Shown here: positions 23,551 through 35,700 of the stretch, piece by piece
How the letters are laid out: each line of letters starts with the position of its first letter
How positions within the stretch are numbered: position 1 is the stretch's first letter
NCBI GenBank assembly: GCA_000310025.1
Contig: FN649751.1
Span: 1,865,180-1,929,179, forward strand
DNA from: Ectocarpus siliculosus
Lineage: Eukaryota > Sar > Phaeophyceae > Ectocarpales > Ectocarpaceae
Reading direction: 5' to 3'
Length of the DNA stretch: 64,000 nt
Made by a program: the position numbers and the translations under genes
Notes under the pieces: generated by a model
Told to the model about the DNA's origin: nothing
Database searches by the model: none
Seen by the model: only the letters and a program-made list of their open reading frames with translations

Positions 23551-24941
23551 CCTGCGAGGGAAGGGGACGAGGAAAGGGGATCGCACTCACCCCTTGTTTT
23601 CGCCATTTGCCGCTGCGGTCGCATGTAGAAGTACACCACGCCGAGAAAACTGTCGGAGGGGACTTTGTTTACCGTGTTTTGGAATCATTTGAGTAATCAT
23701 TTGAGTACCGCGTACTGTAGTAGTAGTGGTGGTGGATACATGGTGGACTCGAGCCTTGTTACAGCCCGAACACTGGTGGTGATAGTGATGTTGCTGTTCT
23801 TGTTTGTTGTTCCCGTTCACTTACTTATGTTTGGACGTCAGCTTTGTTCATACCCTTTGTTTATACCTTTCGGAATTGGCTCGGACGCACCGCTCGAGGC
23901 CGCACGGGCTGGCTGTGATGTATAGTGCGGGCCAGCTCGTAAGAAGCACCCATCTATTCTAGTTCGCAAGGCTCAAAAGCCTTCGGCATCAAGACTAGAT
24001 TGCGCACACGAGTTCAACTGCTTCTATCATACCTGGTACTCAATTTCTTAGATTTATTTGGTGTGGAGCTGGTGGCTGAACCCATTGCGAACGCCCCGTT
24101 GTTTATCGTGTTTTCGACATGTCTGCTCCTGGATGTTGTAGCATGTGTCTCATATGATGAGAGCGGGCCTGCGCTACAGAGCACTGCTGTAAGTTAAGTA
24201 CCCTAAGACTTTCGTGCACAATAAGATGGCGCACACCACACTTGTGCACAACAAACATGTGTAATCACCGCTGTTGACTGCTGCTCCATGCATTCTGACG
24301 GGATAGACTTGTTTTCAAGTCCGACCGCGCCATTCAAAAGAAGACTGAAACGCCTGACACTTCAAAACACGGCCACATTTTCAAAACGAAAACACTTGCA
24401 GCGTGTACAGCCATATACATACCGTATATGACACAAGATAACACACCCCCTTGGCCGATTTTCAAAGTTCGATTTCTCAACAGCAGGAAGAGTCACAGCG
24501 CCGAAAACGGCGGCGTTGGAACCGTCTCGTCGAGAGCTGTTCGAAAACGTATTGTTTCATTTATGCATCCTCTTCGTCGTGGAGTAATCGAGCTTTGAAA
24601 ATCGGTCCAGGGGGTGTGTTATCTTGTGTCATACACGGTAATATCAAGGAACTGGAACTACCATCACGTGGACACACATACTATCGCAGAGTACAGCGGC
24701 TTCGATATACTCAGAGCTATCAGCTGGTTTTTTTTTTTACCTGGGACGAACTTGGACGAACCCACACAACGACGGGGGACGCGCAGTTGCGTTTCGTCTT
24801 TCGAGGGGTATAGGGGGCCCGTCAGCTGTAGGATGGTGTCACAGCACACAGCACACAGCACAGGCGCGCGGAGCCAACTTGCCACCTTACACTGCTCTCT
24901 CGGTTCTCTCTCCCTCTCCCTCTCCCGAGAACGCACAAGGG
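23551..24941. other. Intergenic region between CHCH and FHA genes
   Basis: No coding frame with splice support is seen. The stretch holds one complete MITE copy (24422-24638). The 100 bp before the FHA gene start are rich in CTCTCTCCCTCTCCC on the plus strand (24895-24927), a pyrimidine tract that could be a promoter or 5' UTR element. Confidence 0.5.
24422..24638. mobile_element. MITE copy 1 with TA target duplication (Tc1/mariner-like ends)
   Basis: A 217-bp element with long terminal inverted repeats. The left end, CCGTATATGACACAAGATAA and onward into CACACCCCCTTGGCCGATTT, is mirrored by the right end, whose complement begins CCGTGTATGACACAAGATAA. Both ends are bordered by TA (24420-24421 and 24639-24640), the duplication typical of Tc1/mariner-type elements. 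The interior has no transposase. It shares ends and a core (GCGTTGGAACCGTCTCGTCG) with the copy at 38344-38591. Confidence 0.85.
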
Positions 24942-27900
24942 ATGGCTACTGCAACTAGCAAGGACGACGAGCCCTGCGCTTTCGCAAAGCTGTGGGGCCA
25001 GCTGGACGGCGCGCCGTTCCACACATATGTTACCCAGCTCCCATCAACCCTGGGCCGCGGATCTCAGGCAACAGAGGGAGCGCGCAAGAGCGCGGGGTTC
25101 ATCGACCTGGGTCGCTCGAAGGCTCTGTCGAGAGAGCACGGTGAGGAGAGAGAGGAGGGCCTTAGTTTCCTGCTCGTGCGAGCAGAGTCGTTGTGTTTAG
25201 TGCCTGTTGGTGTGCCTCTGTTACTGCAGCGCAATCCAGCATGTTGTTTTCGGCTCTTTTGGGCTGCTGCTGGCTTTTGAGTACGAGGCTCTCGGGGGTG
25301 TGAGTCCGTTGACCTTTTCATTGTAGATACCACGGTAACTTTCCGCCGATTGAGCTTTGCTTTCCGTATCGGCTGGCCGGGCCAGTGAATTTTTTCCGCT
25401 GGCGAGTCAAAAACGGGTGCAGGAACGATCGCATCTGAGCTGATCAGACTTGTGTGCGCACTTGCTGCCAGCTCTCAGTCTGGTTCAAGTATCAAAGAAG
25501 TCTAGGTGTATCCATAGGGCCGCTCGCTCAAGTCAGTCGCCTGCTGCCATCAACTTAGTGCGTGTGTGTGGCACTGCTGTGCTTCATGATGCATAAGCGA
25601 AAACAACGGCAATACATTGCAATATCGAGCAAAACTCGGTTGTTTTTGTGCGATTTTTTTTTGCCAACGGGGGGCCACGCGGATTGTCACGTTGTACAGG
25701 GGTGAGAGTGTTGGCCCTGTGGCTAACGTCAGAGGAAGCATCGTACCATGTGTGCGGGGTGCGGGGTGGATCCGCATCTGTCTTGGGGGTTGTAGAAGTC
25801 TAGGCTCGAATCCGATCAAGGAGTACTTGGTTCGACATACCACACTACAGCTGTTGTCCCGTTTGTGGCGAAATTTGAATTTTGCGGTGCATGTGTTTGT
25901 TGTGCTTCCGCTTGCTGGGGACGCGCCAGGGGAGGGTGTAGGCAGACCGCACGTGCGCGTGACAAACCATGAAACCCAGTGGGGACATCCTACCGCCGCG
26001 CTTACCGAGGCGTTCACCTGCAAGGGCGCATATTGGATATTTTCCCTCGAAGTGTATATACGAAAGGACAACTCCACATGATGCACGAACGGTGGGAACG
26101 ATCATGTAGGGATGGATCCCTTCATTTTCGTTGGGGTGAGCGTTTGACATCGGACCGGTGAGCTTGGCCCTAACCGCCACCCCTTTCACTCTGTCCACGA
26201 ACGTCAACAAGTCGAAAATGGAGGGCCCGCAGTATGCCCTCTCTTTTGGTTGCGGCGGTGCTACAAACGGGTATAACCTTTGCTTGCTCCACGCCGCCTT
26301 GCCCTCATCTTTGTTCTTCGCTTTCTCGTGCTGATTTGTTTCTGAATGCACCACGGTGTTTCCCCGTGGTTCGGCGCCGGCCGGAACCGTGCCGTATGAC
26401 GGCGGTTCTGGCGTGCCGCACCTGTACCGACTCTCGCCCGTGAAAACACCAGCCGTCATCACCTGGGTACCGTCGCAGAAGTCGTACCAGATCAAGTGCA
26501 TGAGCAAGAACGGCATGGTGGTCGCCGGGAGCTACCACGCGAAGGGCGGTGTCGGTGAGAGGGAGGAACAGATAGGCGAAGGGTAAAAAGAAGAACGCAC
26601 CGCACCGCCGAAGTGCCTGTTCTGCTGCTTTTTTATTTACCCCCCTTTGTCTTAGAATGCATCCTCAGTAGTAGGTGACGGGAACTATTTATTCGGGTGT
26701 ATACACTGCTGTTGTAGGAGGACATGGTAAGCGTGTTTTGGAGCTCGCTCTTTTTCCAGTCGTGCGAGGCAATCAAGCTGGCCTTGGTAGTTCCGAGCAG
26801 TGTCTGGCTCTACTGAGTGTTTTCTCCGTGCCTCGCACAGTCTCCACGAGTGTTCAAGTCCACCGAGCGTGAAGCCGGCGGCCGTTCCAAAAGGGTGTAG
26901 CTTGTGGTTTGGAGCTCAGCGCAAGCCTTGACCTTATATCGCACCATGTTAGCGGTCTTCTTCGCCTAAAGCGTGGTGCGACTTGTGGCGGGAGAGCTGT
27001 TTATGTTTGGGTTCTGTGGGTCAAGCTCAGTTTGCCCTGATGGTTGTCATTCGTCAAGACACAGCAAACGCCAGGCGTGCTGGGTCTGGGAATTGCTCTG
27101 GTGGCTGCTGTCGTGCAAACTTGCTTGCGCGCACATGGATGGCCGTCCACTCTTCGTCTTGACACGTCCGGCCTTACGAGGCGTACAAGCACCCTGCAGC
27201 GTTAGCTCCGCACGCTTTCAAAGTCAATGCGGTCAACCCCTTGGCCTCTACGTCATGGCTCTCCCGCTTATTTTCTCCACAACAACGCCAAACTATTCTG
27301 CTGGCACAAACCTTGGTGAATGTACTATTTCCCCAGGCCTCCCTCCTTACGCCCCTCCCCCCCCCCTGTTTTTCTGTTGACATTACAGAGAAACTCGAGT
27401 CGCGCGCTCCGATCAAGCTCGGGCCAGCGTCGATGTACTTTCTGCTGCCGGAGAGAGAGGCGCAGAAGCCAGCACCGGCGCCAGCCACAGCTGTCGCGGC
27501 CCCGCGAGTGACCCCACCCCCTGCTGCATCGGCCCCACAGGTAACACAAGACGCCGCTGGCCTCCGTTGGGGTTGGTGCGAGGGTGTTGTCTGAGGTTCC
27601 CCGACCTCTGATCAGGCTCTGCTTGGGTGTCTCGGTTTTGGTTTTGACTGTTCGGGTTCGTTGCGATTGACCGCGGTCGGTTGTGGTCTGGTTTGGTTTG
27701 TGTGGTTGGCCTGGTTGTCTCTCGTTGGACGGGTGGTGCGTGGATCATTGGCACCTCCTGTGCCGACGCGGGAGTGCTGGTTCGATTTTTCCATATCGTA
27801 CGAAAGAGAGGTCTCTCTCTGGAGGATTAAGCTTCACGGATCGCTCGTGTCCGATCTTGCCATCGTTGCTCTCATGAGACCCCGGAAGCGGTTTGTTTAA

Positions 27901-30422
27901 ACACCTTCCCCACCCCCTTCCCACTGCTCCGTCCTCTCGAGGACGCGTGGTCAATGGTCTAGCCGCGAAAGCTTGCAAAACAAATGGGTACGCCTCCCCC
28001 CCCCCCCCCCCCGCACACCCAATTCCTATCATCTTTGCGTACCGGTGCGATGCTGTAAGCAGGCGAAGCCCCTCGAGAGCCGGCCAGCTCCCCCGTCATC
28101 ACAAGGGCTGCCACCAGAAAACAGCGCACCGGCTGCTGTGGTGGCCCCTTCGGCGACGACGGTAGCGGCGGCGGCGCCAGCTCCGGCGCCGGTTTCGTTC
28201 GGCGACATGATTTCCCAGGCGTTCAGGAGTCGGGAGCTTTCGGCGGTTGCGGCGGCGTCGGGGGGGCTCTCTAGCGGAGACGTGCAAAACTGGATCATGC
28301 AAGCGTGAGGAGTAGTATGCGTACGTTAAGAGGCAGGGTTTCGTGCGGTGCCTGTGAGTGCTGTGCGTTGTCGCTTGTCAAGTGTTTTTTTAAGCGTCGT
28401 GAGTTCTGGCGAATGTCTGTGCAGAAGCGAGTCCGCGTTGTGAGTCTGGCTCCCGTCTCCTGAGAATAACTGCCTAGCATGCTGCCGCGAGCCTTGAGGC
28501 TGAGGTGGTCGCTTACCCTTGTTGGGTGAGGGTGGTAGTCGTGCGTAACAAACGCTACGGGGGGGGGGGGGAGGTAGTGCTGTCATTGAACTTGCTCTTG
28601 GGGGGCGGGTGTTCTTGATGAAACACAGTCGCGTGCGTCACCGCATACCCATGGCTCGCTGTGTGGCCGCTCTGGGTTGGTACTGCCAACGTTCCTCGCC
28701 GCCGTACTGTTGTGTCGCGTTGGCCTGCCCGTCGGAGTACGAGTGAGCCCACGGGCAGGCCAACGCGGCACAGCAGTGGCGGCGAGGAATGTTGCAGTAC
28801 CAGATCGGAGCAGCCGTTGCGGCGAGCCAAGGACATGCGGTGCCGCACTCGACTGGTGATATATCAAAACACCCGCCACAAGAGCAAGAGCCTCAACAAC
28901 AGCTGCACCTTCCCAACCGGTACGCTCCCCAGGGCAACCTCCACGTCCGCCAGCCACTGCTTTATAGTCCCCAAACGCAACCAACCTAGTGTTGAGTCCT
29001 GAAGGATGGTATGGTCTATACCCGTGTCCCCCCTACCAAGTAAACCAGCCGCCTTAAACTCTCGGCTGCGGGTGCAGGCCTTGGCCGTGCAGAGGAGGGA
29101 TTGGAACGCAGTCATGACCGTGTACGTGCCGTCGTCTTTCGACCCGCGGGTGTCGTAGATATCACATTCCGACAACGGCGACTCGAGTGTTGAGTCGTCA
29201 CCCGGGCTCCTTGGGGATTCTCATGTTGTGACACACTCCTTGACGGTTTTTTGTTGGGGGGGGTGGGGGTGACGCAGGTACCCGGAGTGGAACAAGGAGG
29301 GCCCCAGAATGAAAGCTCTGGCCGTGGGGATCGAGGAGGCCTTGAACGAGAGCTTCGTGTCGAGAGGGGGAGGTGAGCAGCCGAGGCCTGACTCTTGAGG
29401 CGGCGTCCGGCTCCTTTGTTCGCGTCCGTGTATGCATACAACGAAGAACGCCGCAGGGTCCTGAAGCGTGCCCACAAGCCGAACAAGTAGGGTCCCTAAG
29501 GGGAAGATAACGACGTATTCTGTAGGTCGCAACGAACGCGTTACGGCGAATCACTGCTCTTGTCGTTGTTGATCACTTCTTGGTAAATCTGTAGTACTGT
29601 CGGGCTCCATCGATACATGGGACACTACTCGGTGGGAACCGCATGCATGTGGCCTTGAAAGTGGTGGAACTTTGTCGTAACGGCGAAAGAAGGAATGGTG
29701 TTCCAGGGGTACCTACATGGATCAATGGATGCAGGGACATAGCTGAAGGTCAAGTTTAGGACTGGGGACATTGGGCTTCGAGACCGTAGGTAGATATGTA
29801 GGAACGTAGACGATGACGACCTCAAGTCAAACATGAATGTGGCTCCGAGTGCAAAGACCGGGTTCATGTAGTTGCAGAAACTATGTCTTACGAAAAGAGA
29901 ATTGTACATGACTAAGTGTAGCTGGGAAAAATGGCAGCAAGGTACAGAGCCATGTTTGAGTCATGGAAAGTGGGCTGAAAAGGCGGGAAGTGGTATCAAT
30001 AGGATACGATAGGTAGGATAGGGAAGGCCCTTTTAAAAAATACCTTTGGCGAACTATGAAGGAACGATTGGCCATCGGTGGTCGGTCCCGAACAATGCTC
30101 TGTCCTCTCGAGGACGCGTGGTCATTAGTCCACAACCGCTAACGCATGCGTAGCATGCGTACGCCCCCACTCCCCGCCCCCCGCCCCTTCCCCCGCGCGC
30201 GCAGACCGATGGGCAGAGGACTCGAGCGTCAAAAGAGTAAAGCTCAACAATGGAACACCGACGCCAGCCGTGGCGGCCGCGATCACGGCAGCAACGGCGG
30301 CGGCAGCAGCAACGGGGTCACTCGCATCGCCTAGAGAACCCGCCCCCGCCGCCGCGTCCGTTGCGCCCGTGGGGGCGGCGCAGACAGAGGGCCGTATCGA
30401 CGTCTCTGGGATGACTGGTTGA
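24942..30422 (+). CDS. FHA-domain protein with a C-terminal winged-helix-like domain
   Basis: Six exons, 24942-25140, 26453-26554, 27389-27540, 28063-28304, 29278-29372 and 30205-30422, keep frame throughout and give 335 residues. Residues about 25-125 form an FHA domain: TLGRG, then GRSKALSREHAVITW split by intron 1, KNGMVVAG and IKLGPASMYFLLP. The Arg of LGRG and the SREH motif are the phosphothreonine-binding positions. After a Pro/Ala linker comes SFGDMISQAFRSRELSAV, LSSGDVQNWIMQAYPEWNKE and GIEEALNESFVSR, which looks like a forkhead/winged-helix fold (LS..I.NWI, then a second helix pair). The tail is Ala-rich. FHA plus forkhead occurs in fungal Fhl1/Fkh and animal FOXK transcription factors, so a nuclear DNA-binding role is likely. 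The winged-helix call is weaker than the FHA call. Confidence 0.75.
27925..27953 (+). repeat. 29-bp intronic repeat, copy A
   Basis: TCCTCTCGAGGACGCGTGGT and its flanks lie 110 bp upstream of the exon 4 acceptor of the FHA gene. A near-identical copy sits at 30097-30125, about 80 bp before the exon 6 acceptor of the same gene. The two differ at one or two bases. Confidence 0.8.
28591..28888. repeat. Large imperfect inverted repeat (foldback) in intron 4 of the FHA gene
   Basis: The left arm (28591 to about 28733) and right arm (about 28751-28888) are reverse complements over most of their roughly 140-bp length. Arm ends pair as CTTGCTCTTG with its complement AAGAGCAAG. Inner arms pair as GTTGGCCTGCCCGT and ACGGGCAGGCCAAC around a loop of about 17 bp. 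Mismatches and small gaps occur throughout. No transposase is present. It could be a foldback/MITE insertion or, if transcribed with the intron, a long hairpin RNA. Confidence 0.85.
30097..30125 (+). repeat. 29-bp intronic repeat, copy B
   Basis: Second copy of the sequence at 27925-27953, again followed by a C-rich tract and then a splice acceptor. It may be a duplicated branch-point region, a small insertion, or a protein-binding site. Confidence 0.8.
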
Positions 30423-31008
30423 ATGCTCTGGTGCCGGGTGACCTGACCCGACCAGTCTAACTTTATTATTTTTGTCGTGACGTTTTTTAGCTGTTCCGGG
30501 GCAGGGGCGGGGTTGACTGATGTGTCGTCCTCCTCGCACCCGTGGATACATACACCCCTTTTTAGTTGTTTTCCCGTTGACTACCGGAAAAAACATGTAC
30601 ATTTGTCGGAGTGTACAGGGTAGCGGCCACGTTGTTAACGCACGGGTTAGGCGCAGAGAGAGGGTTCGGTAGGACCGCGGCGTGAAGGCGGGCGGAACCG
30701 TCCCTGTACGGGCTCGGGCTAGAAAGGCGCTCGCCTGGCAGTGTCGGTAGGGATGGAAACGGAGTAATATTATAGTAGTTGTCGTTCGTGGTGGAGGAGG
30801 AGGTTGTGGCTGTTTCTTTGGCGCGGTTTTGCGTAGTCTTGTGGTGTTGTTGTGTGGATACGATGACATTTGTACGATGATATATGTAGAGTACTACTGA
30901 TAAACGTATGAGGGTGATGTTGGATTTTTTTTTTTCTGAGGGCGAGCTTTCGTTTTGTGTTGTTTCGTCACGGGGTACTTGTCCCCACGTTGACTGCCTG
31001 CTGTCTGT
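30423..31008. other. Intergenic region or 3' UTR of the FHA gene
   Basis: No supported coding frame. A minus-strand frame of 183 codons (30318-30869) is low in coding character and overlaps the FHA last exon, so I treat it as a shadow. A T-run at 30926-30935 precedes the next gene. Confidence 0.4.
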
Positions 31009-31589
31009 GTGTCACAAGCCCAAGGAGGACGGGACAGCAGTGTTGGAGCTGTGGGCTCCGTGTATCGAGCGAGCTAGACAAGGCGCAGCGCCTCGGCGTT
31101 GGCCCCATCGGCCGCAGGAAAAAGTACGCGACAAAACAACACTCACTCGTAGGCCTTACAACAGTTATGGAGGCCCTTTCCCTTTCAACGGAAAAATATC
31201 GGGAGTACAGAGAGCAAGCACGAAGAAAAAACAGGCAGAGCCAACCGTAAGCACAGGATACGTAAGGAAGAGGTGCTACAGAGCAGGGGTGTGTCTCGGG
31301 TGCCACTACGCATTATTCGAGCCTAGTGCACACCGGTGCCACTACGCAATATTCGAGCCTATTAGGGCAGTCCTGTGGTGTGGCCTTCCTCCTGTGTGTT
31401 ACCTCGCCTGATGCGACCAGAAAAGTTGCACCGAAAGGTGTGAAGACCGACGTCCAGCCCAAATGGTATGACGAAAAGAAAAAAGTTGCAGTGAAACGAG
31501 ACTTCTGGTTTGCCGATCAACGCAACCGCGCCCTCCTGTCGCTAGCTGTCCGATCGCGGAGACGAAACGCCCGCCGCAGGCACTGGTAG
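31009..31589 (+). CDS. Small Lys/Arg-rich protein of unknown function
   Basis: Two exons are clear: one ending at 31246 (donor GTAAGC, phase 2) and 31421-31589 (acceptor CGACCAG, one-base start). Together they read in frame through MEALSLSTEKYREYREQARR, KTDVQPKWYDEKKKVAVKRD, FWFADQRNRALLSLAVRS and a basic end RRRNARRRHW. The first ATG of the joined frame is at about 31169. The frame is open upstream to about 30957 (GLRVSSELDKAQRLGVGPIG), so an upstream exon or a non-ATG start may exist and the start given is approximate. I recognise no domain. Strong basicity suggests an RNA- or ribosome-associated protein, but this is a guess. It converges with the PDZ-PA gene, 114 bp away. Confidence 0.5.
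31299..31362 (+). repeat. Direct tandem duplication in an intron
   Basis: Two copies of GGTGCCACTACGCA, one base difference, then TATTCGAGCCTA, with starts about 39 bp apart, lie in the intron of the Lys/Arg-rich gene. Confidence 0.75.
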
Positions 31590-31703
31590 CGTATGCATCT
31601 ATCGACAGCTTCTCCAAAAGCTCGCATCCCTGTTCGGTGTAATTCTTGTTTTATCGTGAAAAACACTCTGTCTGGAGACTTGTCTTTCCAATGAGCGCAG
31701 GCC

Positions 31704-32697
31704 CTACAGCTCTGTGTCAAACGTCGCGATAATATTTGAGTTGAATCGAGCATCGTCTTCCTCCGTGGTGTCATCAACATCAACCGCAGGGTGCGCCCTC
31801 GATGGTTTGGTCGAATCGCCCGCATCATCGGTGTCCTGCAAGGCGGCGTACGCGCGTTCCACCAGGGACCAGCGGGTCGCGCTCTCTGTCCTAGATGACG
31901 CTCCGTCCCTGCCAACGTGTTCGGGGCTGTGCGTCTTTCGCAGCCGGTTGAGGATCCGCCGTCGCTGCTTGGACCCTTGCTCGGCCGTTGTTTTGATTGT
32001 ATTAATTTGTCGTTGTGCAAGTGAGCGATGAAGGGGGGTGGGGGGGGGGGGGTCATGGGAAAGTGTATCGGTGGCATTGCAGTCCGTAGCCCCCGGTGTT
32101 CCGCTATCATCTTCGTTGGTCAGGTAGCCGACACTAGCACTGTTGCGCACATCGTATTTGACGAAACAAGTCAATCTCCGTCTGCCCAACTCTTTCATCT
32201 CAATCGACTCTTTATCGTAGGTTTAGCCCGTGATGAGGATATACTCGCCCGCTGGATCGAACACGGTCTCCTTGCATACAGTAATGGATCACGGTGGGCG
32301 ACATCATAACACCATACCGTGTAATCTCAAATGCGTCTTAATACACTAGGGCGACGCGGCGACGAAGAACAAAACCCCACGCTTGGCAATACCCTTCCTT
32401 ACCTTTGGGCCAGTTCGTGAGGTCCGAGGCCCAAACCACATCTCCCCACAGCTTCCCCAATTCATGTCGCTCCACCATATCCACCGTGACCACGCCCCCC
32501 CCGTTACCACCAAAGCTGCGTTCCCCGCTCCCGCTGCCGTCTCCACCACCGCGGACTCGGAGCACCCAACCCAACAAGTGCTTGCCTTCCTCGTGCGATA
32601 CGACGATCGTCAGCGGAGGGCAGCCGTCTACCGCATTGGAGGACGATTCTCGTTCGCCCCCCAACGGCAATCGCCGCTCACCACCTAACTGGCCGGC

Positions 32698-32735
<38 letters not shown>

Positions 32736-35700
32736 CGTTGTGCGTTGATTGTTCGCTGCTTCTTTCATGAGGGTCTCCCCCTCCAGGTCGACCGAGCACC
32801 AGCATCGGCACCGGCGGCAACGCCGACGAGCCGTTGCTGCCGTCGTGAGCGCCGGCGACCGCGCTGATCGCTGTCGCTGAAGATACGGCGGCGATCATGT
32901 TGGCGTCGTCGGAAGCCTCGGTGAGGACGACCAGAAGCGCGGCGCCGAGTTGCTCTCCGAGCCTGACCTGGCTCTCGATGGAGCAGGCCGGGTCTGGCGG
33001 GAGAAGCAGAACCGTTGTGCCCTTCATCTTCGACACCGCTGGCGACGTTGTCTCGTCCTTCTCGGATCCCAGATGAGGTACACGTGTTGGAGAACGTCAT
33101 GCCATGAGGGTTGGTGCATTTTGTTTTTGCGGCCCGTCGAGCACACGCACACAAAGCGACAGCTAGCGTGTGTACGTACCACGGATGCGGCGCCAGACGT
33201 TGCTACAGGGTGGAACAAACATTATTGAAACCTACGAGTTCATGCCAACACCAAGACAGTTACAGGCCGAAGAACTCTACAATTGGCGGGATTCATGAGC
33301 AACTTTGTGTGCTGCTTGCAACGACGATAACCATGTGTGTGTGTCGTTATCGCGTTTCTCGAAGGGGGGGAGAAGTCATGGTTGGAAGCACCAGAACGAC
33401 TCAAGCATCAAGCATCAAGCATCACTAACTATATCTTCACCGATCTGACGACAAAAATGCCACAAAAAAAGTTGATACCACGATAAACTGAAGAGAAACA
33501 AAGGAAGCGAGGACGGGCGCAAACATAGTATTTCGAGAGTATTTCAGCATCTCTTGAGAGTACTACAGCATGTTCCCTCCGTACTTCCAACTATTATACC
33601 TCGTGAGGTGAACGTGTGTTGTCGCAGGGGCCGCCAAGGATGGCGACGGTCGCGGTCGTGCCACTGCCCGGACTGTCCATTTCGGGGATGGTCGTCGACT
33701 CCTCCTCCAAGTTCAGAGGGCTGATTGCGAGCGCGCCGGTGACAAACGTCGACAAGAATTCCACGGTAATTGTTGTTTCTCCTCCTCCTCCTCCTCCTCC
33801 TCCTCCTCCTCCTCCTCCTCCTCCTTGTCCTTCACTCGCGGTCGTGTGTAGTCTTCGTGACCCAAGGAAGGGCAAGGAAGAACAGAAGAGAAACCGAAGA
33901 GGATGCTCAAGAACTCGTCGGTTTCACCCCAGCGGGTCGTCCGATAACTCAAGGATGCGCACGAGTCGCAAGAATAAAGTGTGAAGAAAGCCGGCCAGCG
34001 GCGATTTACCTGTCTCTGAGAGCCATCGATACATCCCTCCCGACTATGAACTTCACACCATCCCTTTCAAAGGGGGTGAGGGGTTGAACCCAACTACGCC
34101 AGACGCCCTCCTCCGACCACCATCAAGAACTGCGACGCGAGTGTGACTGCGATGCCTCCGCACCGTCGACAACTACAAAGGCACGTAGCGGCATCTGCCT
34201 GATGTGCTCCTTCAAACGGTCAATAAATAGTACCGCCGCTCGAAAGGAGTATATACTTCGGTCATGCATCCTCACGTTAAGTCGCCGCCGCGGAGCTGGC
34301 CTGAGCTTCTCTGCCGGCATTCTGGCAGCGTCAAACGTTCCTTCCCTCCCTCTTCCTCCACTTCCTTCCCCCCTCCCCGATCTTCTTCGCCGCCTCTATT
34401 AGTGATCACCTCGACGTCGGCCCTGGCAGCTGCTGGCGTGTCAGCAACCTCCGCCTCCCCTTGGCCTGGGGGTGTCGCAACCAACGACGGTGAAACATCT
34501 CCCCTCTGGTTGTTGATTTTCTCCCCCGCCGCCATTTCGATCGCTGGCGGGCCCCTTTTATCATCGGTAGGTGCCTTGTCTTCTTCGCCAGAGGCGGGAT
34601 TCCTGGCCCCAGGGATAGGCAGCCGCCGACTACCCCGCTCCAATGGAGGGGATATTTCTCTTCGGGGTGACGGCGCTGGTTTGCCGCGATGGAGACAGGC
34701 CGCGTTAATGACGAGCGTTGCGGTGACCTTTCCTGTGGCGCGGGAGGTCGAGGCCGCCAGTTTTTGCAAGGCCTCCCCTGCGCCAAGACAGACGGGATGC
34801 AGTGAAACTGAGGGGTTACGTGTGTGCATTCGTTTTGGCACACTAAGCCTGGGCTTTCGTTTTGACACAATAAGCCGCGCAGCCGGTTCAAGAACGGCGA
34901 CAAAGAAGGAAAGTGCGTGGGTGGTGGTTCCTTTGAAGCGCTTGTGCCACCCCTTTCCCGCCACAACCACCAAAAAGAGTCACACCACCGGCACAGCCAG
35001 GAGTCCTCGCTGAGAGGGCAACACATCGGGTGCAGGCTTGTGCCCCACACTTTCGTTCAACACAAAGCCGATACGCCTACTTTCGTTTCGTGTAACGCCA
35101 TCACCTCGGGGTCCTACAGGTTGCCGAAAGCTTACCGTCCAGTTTCGACACCATCACGACGGGAATGCCGACAGTTTGCCCCTCTTCTGCCTCCATCCTC
35201 AAGCGGCCGGCTCCTTCATCGGCCACAACCACGCTGGCCCCGCCAGAGTTGCTGACTGCGAGCGCTTTCGCAAGAAAGCTGCAGCGTCCTCGACGGACGA
35301 GGACGTGCGCGCCTTTAACCTTGATACACGCACACCACAACGGACAACATGGGCACGAAAGAATAAGCAACACTACACCGTCTAGGGATTCTTGTCGAGA
35401 AGGCATCCACTATTGCAGGAGATCGAAACTCCTCTGATCATTCCTGCCCGTCGAGCACGATCATCTCGCGTCTGCGTCCACACAGGTTTTCCGGTGCCCC
35501 AAGCACTGTCCCGAGGACTGATCGTAGGGCCCAAAGTGAGCTTGATCCCGTCGTGCTTGTCGTCACTGTCGCCATCGTCGTGGTCAGCGGCGGTGCCCCA
35601 CTCTGTGGCGTTACCATGCAGGTCACATCCGATCCTAATTGGGTGGAAGTCGCTGAGTATTTATTCCCCACACACCTGTTGCGCGTTGAGGAGAGGCAAG

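Noticed and set aside
30318-30869. 183-codon minus frame
   Set aside because: Overlaps the last exon of the FHA gene antisense and shows no coding bias outside that exon.
35661-35663. In-frame TAA between PDZ-PA exon 3 and a coding-looking segment, first read as a nonsense mutation
   Set aside because: A GTGTGTG donor directly after LLNAQQ joins in phase to the exon at 35319 and completes a standard PA domain, so the stop lies in an intron.
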